NCBI GenBank assembly: GCA_003222455.1
Contig: QHWF01000326.1
Coordinates: forward strand, 1 to 10,932
DNA from: Acidobacteriota bacterium
GTDB taxonomy: Bacteria; Acidobacteriota; Vicinamibacteria; Vicinamibacterales; CAVVIG01
Reading direction: 5' to 3'
Length of the DNA: 10,932 nt
A program made the position numbers and the translations under genes. Below the pieces are notes generated by a model, which worked only from the letters and a program-made list of their open reading frames with translations, did no database searches and had not been told where the DNA came from. This document shows positions 1 to 6,397 of this stretch, in pieces. Position 1 is the first letter of the stretch; each line of letters opens with the position of its first letter.

Positions 1-835
1 AACGGTCTTCGCCATACAGAATCATGCTGTGGCTGCAGTCGAGCATCAAGACCGTCGCGCAGGAGCTCTGGTATTCGCCCTGCACCACCATCAGGTCTTC
101 ATGCGTGACGTTGATCTTCATCCGTGACCGTGCGCCGGCGAGTGCTGGTTGCTCGCCGGCGAGGCCCCGGATGTTTGAAGGGCTCGCGCTGCCCGTGTCT
201 GAAAGGCTCGCACTTCGAGTCTCGCGGGACGCCGCGCTGAGCAGTGTCGCCGCCGCGTCGAGATTCATCGTGTCGCCGAACTGGTACGGCTTGGGCGCTC
301 CGGTGGTCTCGACGCCGGTCGCCTGCTCCCGCGTGTCGTGCCGGCCGAAACTGCTCTTCCCGAGCGATCCCAGCAAATCGCGCAGCGCGCGGTAGCCGAG
401 AAAATCGAGCGTCTTGTCGGTGACCTCGAACGTGACCGGCGGCTGGGCGTCGTGGCCAGGGCCGGGTCCGGTCCGGCCCTGGCGGTGCGCCCGCTCGGCC
501 TCGAGATCCGGCGGCATCGAGATGTACCCCTGGTCGGCCATGCGCTCGATGATCTGCTGAATCAGTTGTTCCAGCTTCGATCGCGCATCCCCTTGATCCG
601 CATCTGCGGGGTCACCCAGCAGCCGCTCGATGGTTTCTTCCGGCAGCACTCCGCCGTTGAACAGCGCGTCGAGGATGGCGTCGTGCAATGCCTGCAGCGT
701 TCGATCCTCCTCGTCGGTTGCATAGGGATTGCCGAATCCGCTGGACAGCAGCAGATCGGACAGCCTGGCAACCAGATCCTCGAGATCGACGTCGTCGAGC
801 TCGTCGCCGGTGAATTTGGTGTACCGGTACTTCAC
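1..835 (-). CDS. VWA-domain protein, partner of MoxR-like ATPase (3' end beyond window)
   Basis: The reverse strand is open from a GTG at 835-833 to the window edge (278 codons, incomplete). It begins MKYRYTKFTGDELDDVDLED and has an acidic helical N-terminal region. Around residues 205-220 is a Ser/Thr/Ala-rich linker. At residues 261-271 is TVLMLDCSHSM, where D266-C-S268-H-S270 is the DxSxS metal-ion-dependent adhesion site (MIDAS) that opens a von Willebrand factor A domain; the rest of the domain lies outside the window. The GTG directly follows the TAA stop of the upstream ATPase (TAAGTG), so the two are almost certainly co-transcribed and translationally coupled. ATPase plus VWA pairs (BchI/BchD, CobS/CobT, MoxR/VWA) act as chaperone or metal-insertion machines. 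The specific client is unknown. The start is inferred from adjacency; no ATG alternative fits. Confidence 0.85.
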   Translation of the reverse strand, partial: MKYRYTKFTGDELDDVDLEDLVARLSDLLLSSGFGNPYATDEEDRTLQALHDAILDALFNGGVLPEETIERLLGDPADADQGDARSKLEQLIQQIIERMADQGYISMPPDLEAERAHRQGRTGPGPGHDAQPPVTFEVTDKTLDFLGYRALRDLLGSLGKSSFGRHDTREQATGVETTGAPKPYQFGDTMNLDAAATLLSAASRETRSASLSDTGSASPSNIRGLAGEQPALAGARSRMKINVTHEDLMVVQGEYQSSCATVLMLDCSHSMILYGEDR

Positions 836-2329
836 TTAGTTGTAGTACTTCTTCTTGTTGCCGCGCGGGAGTTGCAGCTCTTCTTCGAGTTGCTGCTCGT
901 CACGGCGTGTCGGCCGGCGCGGCGTGGTGTCGGCGGCGGCATACCCGCGCTCGTCCGTGCGGCTGATTTTCTTCTGCGCGCACAGCCCTTCGAGGATGAA
1001 ATCGATCGCGGCGGCGACCGTCGGAGCCGGCGCGCCTTTGGGCACGCTTGCGTTTTCCGCGAGCTCACGCAGGCCCTGGACCCGCCGTGTCTGCACGATC
1101 ACCTCTTCGGCCGACGTGGCGTCGCCGAGCTGCAGCGTGCCGCCGAGATCGAACCATTCGACCACGGTCCGGGTGTCGACGCCGTCGAAGACGCCGGTGA
1201 ACACGGTGCCGACGGCGCCGCGAATGAGGTCGCGCGCGACGGTTTCCGCCCCGCGCAGCTCGCCTTCGTACTCGAGCTCGAACTTGCCGGTGATCGAGGG
1301 CAGCGCCGCATAGATGTCGGTGACGCGCGGCACGACGAGACTTTCACCGCTCGCCAGCGCGCGGCGCTCGGCGTTCGAGACGACGAGCTCCAGAGTCGTG
1401 ATGGGGAGCCGTTGGCTGACGCCCGACCGTTTGTCGATTTTGCGATCGGCGCGCGCCTGGAACGCCACCTCTTCGACGATCTCGCGGACGTACGACGGAA
1501 TCTCGATCGTCGTGGCGCCGGTGCGCTCCGTCCAGGCTTCCTGGCTGGTGATCGTCATCGCGTTGTGGCGCGTCGTCGGATAGTGCGTCCGGATCTCGGA
1601 GCCGATGCGGTCCTTGAGCGGCGTGATGATCTTCCCACGTGCGGTGTAGTCTTCCGGGTTCGCGGTGAACACCAGCATCACATCGAGCCTCAGGCGGATC
1701 GGATAGCCTTTGATCTGAACGTCGCCCTCCTGCAGGATATTGAAGAGTCCGACCTGAATCTTGCCGGCGAGATCCGGCAGCTCGTTGATCGCAAAAATCC
1801 CGCGATTGGCTCTCGGCACGAGCCCGTAGTGCATCGTCAGCTCGTCGGACAGGTTGAGTCCCGCCTGCGCGGCCTTGATTGGGTCGATGTCGCCGAGCAT
1901 GTCGGCGATGGTGACATCCGGCGTTGCGAGCTTCTCGACATAGCGGGCGTCGCGCGGCAACCACCCGATCGACATGGCGTCTCCCTCCAGCGCGACCCGG
2001 GCGCGGCACGCCGCGCACAGCGGGGCGAGAGGGTCGTCGTGGATCTCACAGCCTGGCACCACCGGAATCTGCTCGTCCAGGAGGTCGGCGAGACCGCGAA
2101 GGATGCGGCTCTTTGCCTGTCCGCGCAGACCGAGCAGAATGAAGTTGTGCCGGGAGAGGATGGCGTTGACGAGCTGAGGGACGACGGTCTCGTCGTATCC
2201 GATGATTCCCGGGAAGAGCGTCTCGCCGGACTGCAGCTTTTGGACAAGATTGTCGCGGATTTCCTGCTTGACCGGCCGCGAGCGCAGACCCGCCCGCCGC
2301 AGGTCCCCAAGGGTCTGGATGGACACCAT
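836..2329 (-). CDS. Magnesium chelatase subunit I-like / MoxR-family AAA+ ATPase
   Basis: A 497-residue AAA+ protein. Walker A is GLRGQAKS (residues 67-74), with Ala where the last Gly of GxxxxGK[ST] is usual. The Walker B-like strand is GIFAINELPDL (177-187), with Asn182-Glu183 instead of Asp-Glu. FTANPEDYTARG (221-232) holds the sensor-1 Asn, and PLKDRIGSEIRTHYP (237-251) probably supplies the arginine finger. A C-x2-H...C-x2-C cluster (C94, H97, C105, C108) lies between Walker A and Walker B. The closest known relatives are BchI/MoxR ATPases, which form hexameric rings and work with a VWA protein; that partner is encoded immediately downstream. The C-terminus is basic and charged and ends NKKKYYN. 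The start is fixed by an in-frame TAG four codons upstream. Assignment to photosynthetic Mg chelatase is not supported: no pigment genes are visible. Confidence 0.92.
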   Translation of the reverse strand: MVSIQTLGDLRRAGLRSRPVKQEIRDNLVQKLQSGETLFPGIIGYDETVVPQLVNAILSRHNFILLGLRGQAKSRILRGLADLLDEQIPVVPGCEIHDDPLAPLCAACRARVALEGDAMSIGWLPRDARYVEKLATPDVTIADMLGDIDPIKAAQAGLNLSDELTMHYGLVPRANRGIFAINELPDLAGKIQVGLFNILQEGDVQIKGYPIRLRLDVMLVFTANPEDYTARGKIITPLKDRIGSEIRTHYPTTRHNAMTITSQEAWTERTGATTIEIPSYVREIVEEVAFQARADRKIDKRSGVSQRLPITTLELVVSNAERRALASGESLVVPRVTDIYAALPSITGKFELEYEGELRGAETVARDLIRGAVGTVFTGVFDGVDTRTVVEWFDLGGTLQLGDATSAEEVIVQTRRVQGLRELAENASVPKGAPAPTVAAAIDFILEGLCAQKKISRTDERGYAAADTTPRRPTRRDEQQLEEELQLPRGNKKKYYN

Positions 2330-2341
2330 TAACCGATTCTA
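2330..2341 (-). promoter_or_regulatory. Putative -10 box for the MoxR/VWA operon (leaderless arrangement)
   Basis: On the minus strand TAGAAT (2341-2336) matches the TATAAT consensus at five of six positions and lies six bases before the ATG at 2329. The expected transcription start would fall on or next to the A of the start codon, and no Shine-Dalgarno sequence is present, which fits a leaderless message. The -35 region about 17 bp upstream is poor, so this is a weak prediction. Confidence 0.35.
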
Positions 2342-2427
2342 TCTGATCACCGAAATTCTTGATTGCCGATTGCTTATTTGCGTCGGCGGCGGGACTGGCG
2401 CTGACCACCGAGGCCAACGCAACCGGG

Positions 2428-2468
2428 GACTGACGACTACCGACTGACGACTACCGACTGACTGACTG
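2428..2468 (+). repeat. Short tandem repeat (14 bp x2 plus gact run) before the GDPD gene
   Basis: Two exact copies of gactgacgactacc (2428-2441 and 2442-2455) are followed by gactgactgactg (2456-2468). The array ends two bases before the ATG at 2471, so it occupies the place where a ribosome binding site would normally lie. Confidence 0.8.
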
Positions 2469-2470
2469 CG

Positions 2471-3199
2471 ATGCACCCGTTCTTTGCCGCGCCCCGCCCT
2501 TTGGTGTTCGCGCATCGTGGCGGCAGCGCGCTCGCACCGGAGAACACGATTCAGGCGTTCGACAACGGCTTGCGTCTCGGGGCCGACGGCCTCGAGCTCG
2601 ACGTTCGCCTCTCATGCGACGGCGTTGTGGTCGTTCATCACGACCGCACCCTGGATCGCACGACTGAGCTGCGCGGGCCGCTCGCGCGGCGCACCGGAAA
2701 CGAACTGGGACGGGCCGGAGTGCCGGCGCTTGCCGACGTGCTCATGAGGTACTCGGACGCCCGCGTGATCGTCGAGTTGAAGCTCAATCGCGTGGAGCTC
2801 GCCGCCGCGGCGGTTGACGTCGCAATCCAGACCGGCGCGCTCGGCCGCGTCTGTTTCGGATCGTTCGGCTACCGCGTGCTGAACGCGGTCCGCAAGCTGG
2901 CGCCGGCGGCCGCCACGAGTGCGTCCCGCGAAGAGGTGCGATGGGCCCTTTACCGGTCCTGGTGCCGCTGGCCGGTCTCACGCGTGGGCTATGCGGGCTA
3001 TCAAGTCCCCGAGCGGGCGGGCCGGACGCGTGTGGTGTCGCCGTGGTTCATCGAGTGCGCGCACCGATCGGGTCTGGGCGTGCAGGTGTGGACGGTGGAC
3101 TCGGAAGCCGACGCGCGGCGGCTGCTTGGCTGGGGCGTCGATGCCCTGATCAGCGACCGTCCGGATATCATCGTGCCTCTATGCAACCACCCACACTGA
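2471..3199 (+). CDS. Glycerophosphodiester phosphodiesterase family protein
   Basis: A 242-residue single-domain GDPD of usual bacterial length. It would hydrolyse glycerophosphodiesters to glycerol-3-phosphate and an alcohol. Visible family motifs are HRGG (H15, R16), APENT (22-26), GLELDVRLSCDG (40-51, with metal ligands E42 and D44), VVHHD (54-58, catalytic H57) and VIVELK (99-104, E102 and K104). The C-terminal barrel strands give VQVWTVDSEADARRLLGWGVDALISDRPD. No signal peptide is evident, so it is probably cytoplasmic (UgpQ-like), working on imported or turned-over diesters. The ATG at 2471 is chosen because HRGG follows 14 residues later, as is normal. No Shine-Dalgarno is visible, since the upstream bases are a tandem repeat. 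The 3' end overlaps the next gene by 19 nt. Confidence 0.93.
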   Translation: MHPFFAAPRPLVFAHRGGSALAPENTIQAFDNGLRLGADGLELDVRLSCDGVVVVHHDRTLDRTTELRGPLARRTGNELGRAGVPALADVLMRYSDARVIVELKLNRVELAAAAVDVAIQTGALGRVCFGSFGYRVLNAVRKLAPAAATSASREEVRWALYRSWCRWPVSRVGYAGYQVPERAGRTRVVSPWFIECAHRSGLGVQVWTVDSEADARRLLGWGVDALISDRPDIIVPLCNHPH

Positions 3200-4137
3200 A
3201 AGACGTGTACGATGCCCGGCCACGCGTTGCTCGTCTCGTTCGACCGACGCCGCTGATGCGCCACCCCCTGCTGGCGCTCGAGACCGGCCTCGACATTCGC
3301 GTCAAGCACGAAAACCACAATCCGACCGGCGCGTTCAAGGTGCGTGGTGGCGTGAACCTGATTGCGAGCCTGCCAGATGAAGATCGGCGCGGCGTGATCA
3401 CCGCCACCACCGGCAATCACGGACAGTCGATCGCGGTCGCCTGTCAGCTGGAGGGCGTGCCGTGCACAATCGTGACGCCGCTCGGCAACAACCCGGAGAA
3501 GAATGCGGCGATGCGGGCATTTGGCGCCGAGCTCGTCGAGTTCGGCCGCGATTTCGACGAAGCGCGCGAGAAAGTGGAACAGATGCAGCACGAGCGGCAT
3601 TTGCGCTACGTGCATTCCGCCAACGAGCCGCTGTTGATAGCCGGCGTCGCCACGTACGCGCTCGAAATCTTCGACGAGTGGCCGGACGTCGACGTCATCC
3701 TGGTTCCCATCGGCGGCGGCAGCGGCGCGTGTGGCTGCTGCATCGTCCGATCCGCGTTCGGCAGCCGGGCGAAAGTCATCGGTGTGCAGGCGGAGCGCGC
3801 CGATGCGTTTGCCAGGTCGTGGAAGGGCACCGCACGGGTCGTGGGCGACAAGGCCGATACCTTCGCCGAAGGCATGGCGACTCGCGTCACCTTCGATTTG
3901 ACATTCGGTCTGTTGAAAAACGAGCTCGATGACGTCGTCACGCTGACGGAAGACGAGCTCGCCGAGGGCGTGCGTATCGCACTCCGGACGACGCACAACC
4001 TCGCGGAAGGCGCCGGAGCGGCTCCGATCGCGGCCGCCGCGAAGCTCGCCGATCGGCTGGCGGGGAAGAAGGTCGTGTGCGTCATGACCGGGGGGAACAT
4101 CGATCGGACGACCCTGGCGCGGATTCTTGCGGCCTAG
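3181..4137 (+). CDS. PLP-dependent threonine/serine dehydratase (no ACT domain)
   Basis: A 318-residue fold-type II PLP enzyme, likely deaminating threonine or serine to the 2-oxo acid and ammonia. The PLP lysine is K53 in NPTGAFKVRGG. TTGNHGQS (76-83) binds the substrate carboxylate. PIGGGSG (176-182) is the phosphate-binding glycine loop, and MTGGN (302-306) lies near the pyridine nitrogen. The length and the lack of an ACT-like C-terminal domain suggest a catabolic or broad-specificity enzyme rather than feedback-regulated IlvA. The reading frame is open upstream to 2941, but that stretch is a shadow of the GDPD gene. The ATG at 3181 gives MQPPTLKDVYDARPRV, the expected N-terminal helix, and overlaps the GDPD stop by 19 nt, implying translational coupling. 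KHENHNPTGAFK is of the type seen in EutB-like and other non-biosynthetic dehydratases, so substrate is uncertain. Confidence 0.9.
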   Translation: MQPPTLKDVYDARPRVARLVRPTPLMRHPLLALETGLDIRVKHENHNPTGAFKVRGGVNLIASLPDEDRRGVITATTGNHGQSIAVACQLEGVPCTIVTPLGNNPEKNAAMRAFGAELVEFGRDFDEAREKVEQMQHERHLRYVHSANEPLLIAGVATYALEIFDEWPDVDVILVPIGGGSGACGCCIVRSAFGSRAKVIGVQAERADAFARSWKGTARVVGDKADTFAEGMATRVTFDLTFGLLKNELDDVVTLTEDELAEGVRIALRTTHNLAEGAGAAPIAAAAKLADRLAGKKVVCVMTGGNIDRTTLARILAA

Positions 4138-4150
4138 CCACGACGATCAA

Positions 4151-4204
4151 CGCAGAACACGCGGAACCCGCAGAGCAATCCGGTTTTGTTCTGCGAGTTC
4201 TGCG
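4151..4204. repeat. Imperfect inverted repeat built from 9-bp modules
   Basis: The left arm cgcagaacacgcggaac (4151-4167) pairs with the right arm gttctgcgagttctgcg (4188-4204) at 15 of 17 positions across a 20-nt loop. Each arm is itself a tandem of 9-mers: cgcagaaca / cgcggaacc / cgcagagca on the left and gttctgcga / gttctgcgg on the right. It lies 14 nt after the dehydratase stop, so it could end transcription or protect the transcript 3' end, but no U-tract follows the right arm. Confidence 0.7.
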
Positions 4205-4301
4205 GTTGGGAGAATGAGCCATGCTCCACAAACACGTATCGGTCATCTGTGTTCAGTGTTACGTTCATGCGCGACGACGATGACCCATCGCCGCGCACGG
4301 G

Positions 4302-4694
4302 ATGCCGAGGACGTCCGACCAGGAAGCGATGGTCCAGGCCCAGACGACGCGCCTGGTGATTGATCGATTCAACGAGGCGTTCAATCGCCACGACGCGAAT
4401 GCCCTGGCGGCATGGCTGACCGACGACACCGTGTTCGAGGACACGTCTCCGGCGCCGGACGGCCGGCGGGTCGAAGACAGGGACGCGGTGGTCGAATACT
4501 GGCGGACATGGTTTGTGCGCAACCCTGATGCCATATTCGAAGCGGAGGACGTGATCGTGAGCGGCGACCGGGCCGTCGTTCGCTGGATCTATCGGAAGGT
4601 GCGGAAGGGACAGCCGTGGCACCTGCGCGGCGTGGATGTCTTCACCGCCCGCGACGGGAAAGTGGCCGCGAAGCTCGCGTACGTGAAAGGGTGA
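4302..4694 (+). CDS. SnoaL-like / NTF2-like small protein
   Basis: A 130-residue protein with the sequence pattern of the SnoaL-like (nuclear transport factor 2 fold) superfamily. An N-terminal helix, VIDRFNEAFNRHDANALAAW, is followed by LTDDTVFEDTSPAPDG, a second helix (DRDAVVEYWRTWF) and the curved sheet strands AEDVIVSGDRAVVRWIYRKV, LRGVDVFTARDGKVAAKLAYV. Members bind small ligands or act as isomerases, cyclases or ketosteroid-type enzymes; nothing here fixes the substrate. No signal peptide. An alternative start is the ATG at 4329, preceded by AGGAAG with a short spacing, giving MVQAQTTRLVIDRFNEAF, which fits the family better. The frame is closed by a TGA at 4281. Confidence 0.75.
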   Translation: MPRTSDQEAMVQAQTTRLVIDRFNEAFNRHDANALAAWLTDDTVFEDTSPAPDGRRVEDRDAVVEYWRTWFVRNPDAIFEAEDVIVSGDRAVVRWIYRKVRKGQPWHLRGVDVFTARDGKVAAKLAYVKG

Positions 4695-4801
4695 TCAGCG
4701 CGGTGAGGCCAGCCGCGATCCATGTGTGCGGCGGCGGCGGTGGCGGCCCTCGCCGGCAGGACAACATCAGAAGAGCGCCATGAATACTGGGGCCATTGAT
4801 T

Positions 4802-5455
4802 TCATTCAGCCGGCGCGCCGGGCATTCTCTTTTCCGGCGTAATAACCGGCTCCGGCTTCCCTTCCCACGTGAAGCGGTACGTGCGCGCACGGCGGACGTT
4901 GGTCACGAGCGCCGGCCGGAAGCACGCGAGGCAGGTGCCGCGGACATGTCGGACGCTGGGGTAGACCACACCGAGCGAGCCCGCCTCCAGCAGGCGCTCG
5001 GCGAGCCCTTGCGCCGCGACGTAGCTGTCGGGATTGAGGCAGGCGCGGAAGGCGCGTGCACGGCGCAGGTCGTGAAAGCTCGCGCTGAAATCGGCGAGGT
5101 AGTCGTCATAGGTGACCGTGTCGTCAAACCGTCCGATCTCAGCGAGCTGCACCGATTTGTGGAAGGCCACCTCGTCCTGGGACGTGGCGAGCTCGAATGC
5201 CGCGTACCATGCGCCTCGATCCGGACCGCTGAAACGGCTGCCAAGCGGATTGGCGTGGCAGAAAGCGGCGTTGACGACTGCGGCGTGCGGGACCCCGAAC
5301 ACGAGCTCCTCGAGCCCGATACCCGGCAGCCGCTGGTGCTCAGCGAGGAGGCGATCGTTCGTGGCAGTAAATGCCGCGACGGGACCAGGCGATGCGTGTC
5401 GAACTGCCGAACGAGCATGACAGGAGGAAGCGCCATCAGCCGGCGCGGCGGGCAT
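4802..5455 (-). CDS. RES-domain toxin of a RES/Xre toxin-antitoxin pair; N-terminus probably frameshifted
   Basis: From TNDRLLAEHQRLPGIGLEELVFGVP (residues 32-56) onward the 217-residue frame matches the RES family. NPLGSRFSGPDRGAWYAAFE holds the RES Arg (R74), followed by DEVAFHK (E95) and YPSVRH (S167); these are the likely R-E-S residues. Characterised RES toxins (MbcT, ParT, Res) attack NAD+ or ADP-ribosylate a target, so this could be a NAD-depleting toxin. The first ~30 residues do not look like a RES N-terminus. A second frame beginning at an ATG overlapping the antitoxin stop (TGATG, 5436-5434) encodes MALPPVMLVRQFDTHRLVPSR, which does. The two frames would join near 5374 by a -1 shift, so the gene probably carries a small deletion. 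Annotated with the open frame from 5455; whether a working toxin is made is doubtful. Confidence 0.75.
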   Translation of the reverse strand: MPAAPADGASSCHARSAVRHASPGPVAAFTATNDRLLAEHQRLPGIGLEELVFGVPHAAVVNAAFCHANPLGSRFSGPDRGAWYAAFELATSQDEVAFHKSVQLAEIGRFDDTVTYDDYLADFSASFHDLRRARAFRACLNPDSYVAAQGLAERLLEAGSLGVVYPSVRHVRGTCLACFRPALVTNVRRARTYRFTWEGKPEPVITPEKRMPGAPAE

Positions 5456-5870
5456 CGAGCAGGCGGCGCACGGTCTGCATCTCCGGCAGGCCGCCGCGGA
5501 TGATATACGCGAGCGGCGTCCGGCCGGAGAAGATTGGATTGCTGTTTGGCATCTGTACCCACTCGTCGGCCAGGCTCCGGGAGTGGAGGATGTGCAGCGC
5601 CTTGAACATACCGATCAGATACGAGATTCGCGTGAGCCGGTCGGCATCAATGACGCGCTCGGGGTTCCGCTTCATCTCGTAGAATGGTCCATTGCTGACG
5701 CCGCCGAGCACGGCCCGGGCATCTTCGTCGCGCACCTTCCAGCGCGCCATGATGTTGAAGAAGGCCTTGAGCGCGGGCGTCGACAGACGCTCGCGCTCGG
5801 CACGCGCGCCGAAATCCGGCGGCGCGTCCAACTGATACCGGGTGCCGGGATACCGCAGTGCCTGCGCCAG
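5436..5870 (-). CDS. Xre/MbcA/ParS-type antitoxin, apparent CTG start
   Basis: The C-terminal half has the MbcA/ParS toxin-binding domain (DUF2384): ADEWVQMPNSNPIFSGRTPLAYIIRGGLPEMQTVRRLLDARRAG. The N-terminal half (LSTPALKAFFNIMARWKVRDEDARAVLGGVSNGPFYEMK) is an Xre-like helix-turn-helix that would bind its own operator. A TTG at 5831 would give 131 residues, but the frame extends upstream with protein-like sequence (AQALRYPGTRYQLDAPPDF) to a CTG at 5870, six bases after a clean AGGAG (5881-5877). No ATG or GTG lies in that extension, so a CTG start giving 144 residues is proposed. It neutralises the RES toxin and represses the operon; its stop overlaps a possible ancestral toxin start by one base (TGATG). 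Confidence 0.85.
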   Translation of the reverse strand: MAQALRYPGTRYQLDAPPDFGARAERERLSTPALKAFFNIMARWKVRDEDARAVLGGVSNGPFYEMKRNPERVIDADRLTRISYLIGMFKALHILHSRSLADEWVQMPNSNPIFSGRTPLAYIIRGGLPEMQTVRRLLDARRAG

Positions 5871-5874
5871 AATG

Positions 5875-5917
5875 GACTCCTATTCAGGAGTCTAATTCCT
5901 CCTTCATTGGGAGTCAA
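5875..5917 (-). promoter_or_regulatory. Toxin-antitoxin promoter with palindromic operator
   Basis: On the minus strand TTGACT (5917-5912), a 17-bp spacer and TAGACT (5894-5889) form a sigma70-like promoter. A perfect 7-bp inverted repeat, gactcct-attc-aggagtc (5875-5892 on the plus strand), overlaps the -10 box and the AGGAG ribosome binding site. A third half-site, ggagtc, sits at 5910-5915 over the -35. This is the expected layout for autorepression by the Xre antitoxin. Confidence 0.65.
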
Positions 5918-6381
5918 GCAGGTAGTCCGCCGGCAGTCCAGCACCCACCGGCCGATCAAATGTGTTACTCGCGCGCCTCGGCCGGCGCGCTGGAGGGACG
6001 ACATGCGTCACGAACCCGCCGCGGCCACGCATCGCGACGTCGATGGCGTCCTTCGCGGTGACGGCCCGTGTCTCATCCACGAATGTGCGGTCGGCAGCGC
6101 GATGCGGATGGCGGGCGTCGCTGAACGTGAACGGCGTGTAGTCCATTGGACCGGCCACGTTGCGCGTGAACGGCAGGGTCGTGTTGTAACCTTCGCCGGG
6201 AAGGTCTCGTTGAATTTGTACTGTTCCGCGCCAGACACGCCCTCCATGGCCACGAGGTGCGAAACCGCCGCGACCACCCGCGTGGGACCGTGCAGCCGTG
6301 GAAGTTCACCAGCAGCTCGAAGTCGGCGGCGTCCTCGAGCACCTCGCGATATTGGCGAATGCGATCCTTGAATTTCTTCTT
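5904..6381 (-). pseudogene. GH97 glycosidase C-terminal remnant, multiply frameshifted
   Basis: Three reading frames in turn carry typical GH97 (SusB-like alpha-glucosidase/alpha-galactosidase) C-terminal sequence. From 6381: KKKFKDRIRQYREVLEDAAD, FELLVNFHGCTVPRGWSRRF. After a one-base loss near 6261 (tttccg to tttcg): HLVAMEGVSGAEQYKFNETFPAK. After another near 6190: GYNTTLPFTRNVAGPMDYTPFTFSDARHPH. NFHG, PRGW and MDYTP are hallmark GH97 segments. The sequence then jumps (about 6100) to ADRTFVDETRAVTAKDAIDVAMRGRGGFV, which resembles the last strand region of the C-terminal domain, so roughly 100 family residues appear deleted. The final frame reads through to a TGA at 5906-5904, inside the toxin-antitoxin promoter. 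No catalytic N-terminal domain is present. It cannot encode a working enzyme. Confidence 0.75.
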
Positions 6382-6396
6382 CGTGCGTTCTTCGTG
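6376..6396 (-). repeat. Short direct repeat at the GH29/GH97 junction
   Basis: On the minus strand cacgaagaacg (6396-6386) is followed directly by cacgaagaag (6385-6376). The pair sits exactly where GH29 homology stops (...VDIV) and GH97 homology starts (KKKFKDR...). Confidence 0.6.
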
Positions 6397-6397
6397 T

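Noticed and set aside
338..2332. Long plus-strand open frame (664 codons) opposite the ATPase/VWA genes
   Set aside because: It is antisense to two clearly recognisable minus-strand genes and has no recognisable domain; high-GC DNA often leaves the opposite strand open.
3001..3996. Minus-strand open frame opposite the dehydratase
   Set aside because: Shadow of a gene with full PLP-enzyme motifs; no family resemblance of its own.
4151..4230. Classical rho-independent terminator
   Set aside because: The inverted repeat has a 20-nt loop and no T-run after the right arm; only a general hairpin function can be proposed.
4695..4801. Gene or RNA between the SnoaL-like protein and the toxin
   Set aside because: Short convergent gap with a ggc-rich run; no open frame of note, no clear hairpin with T-tract.
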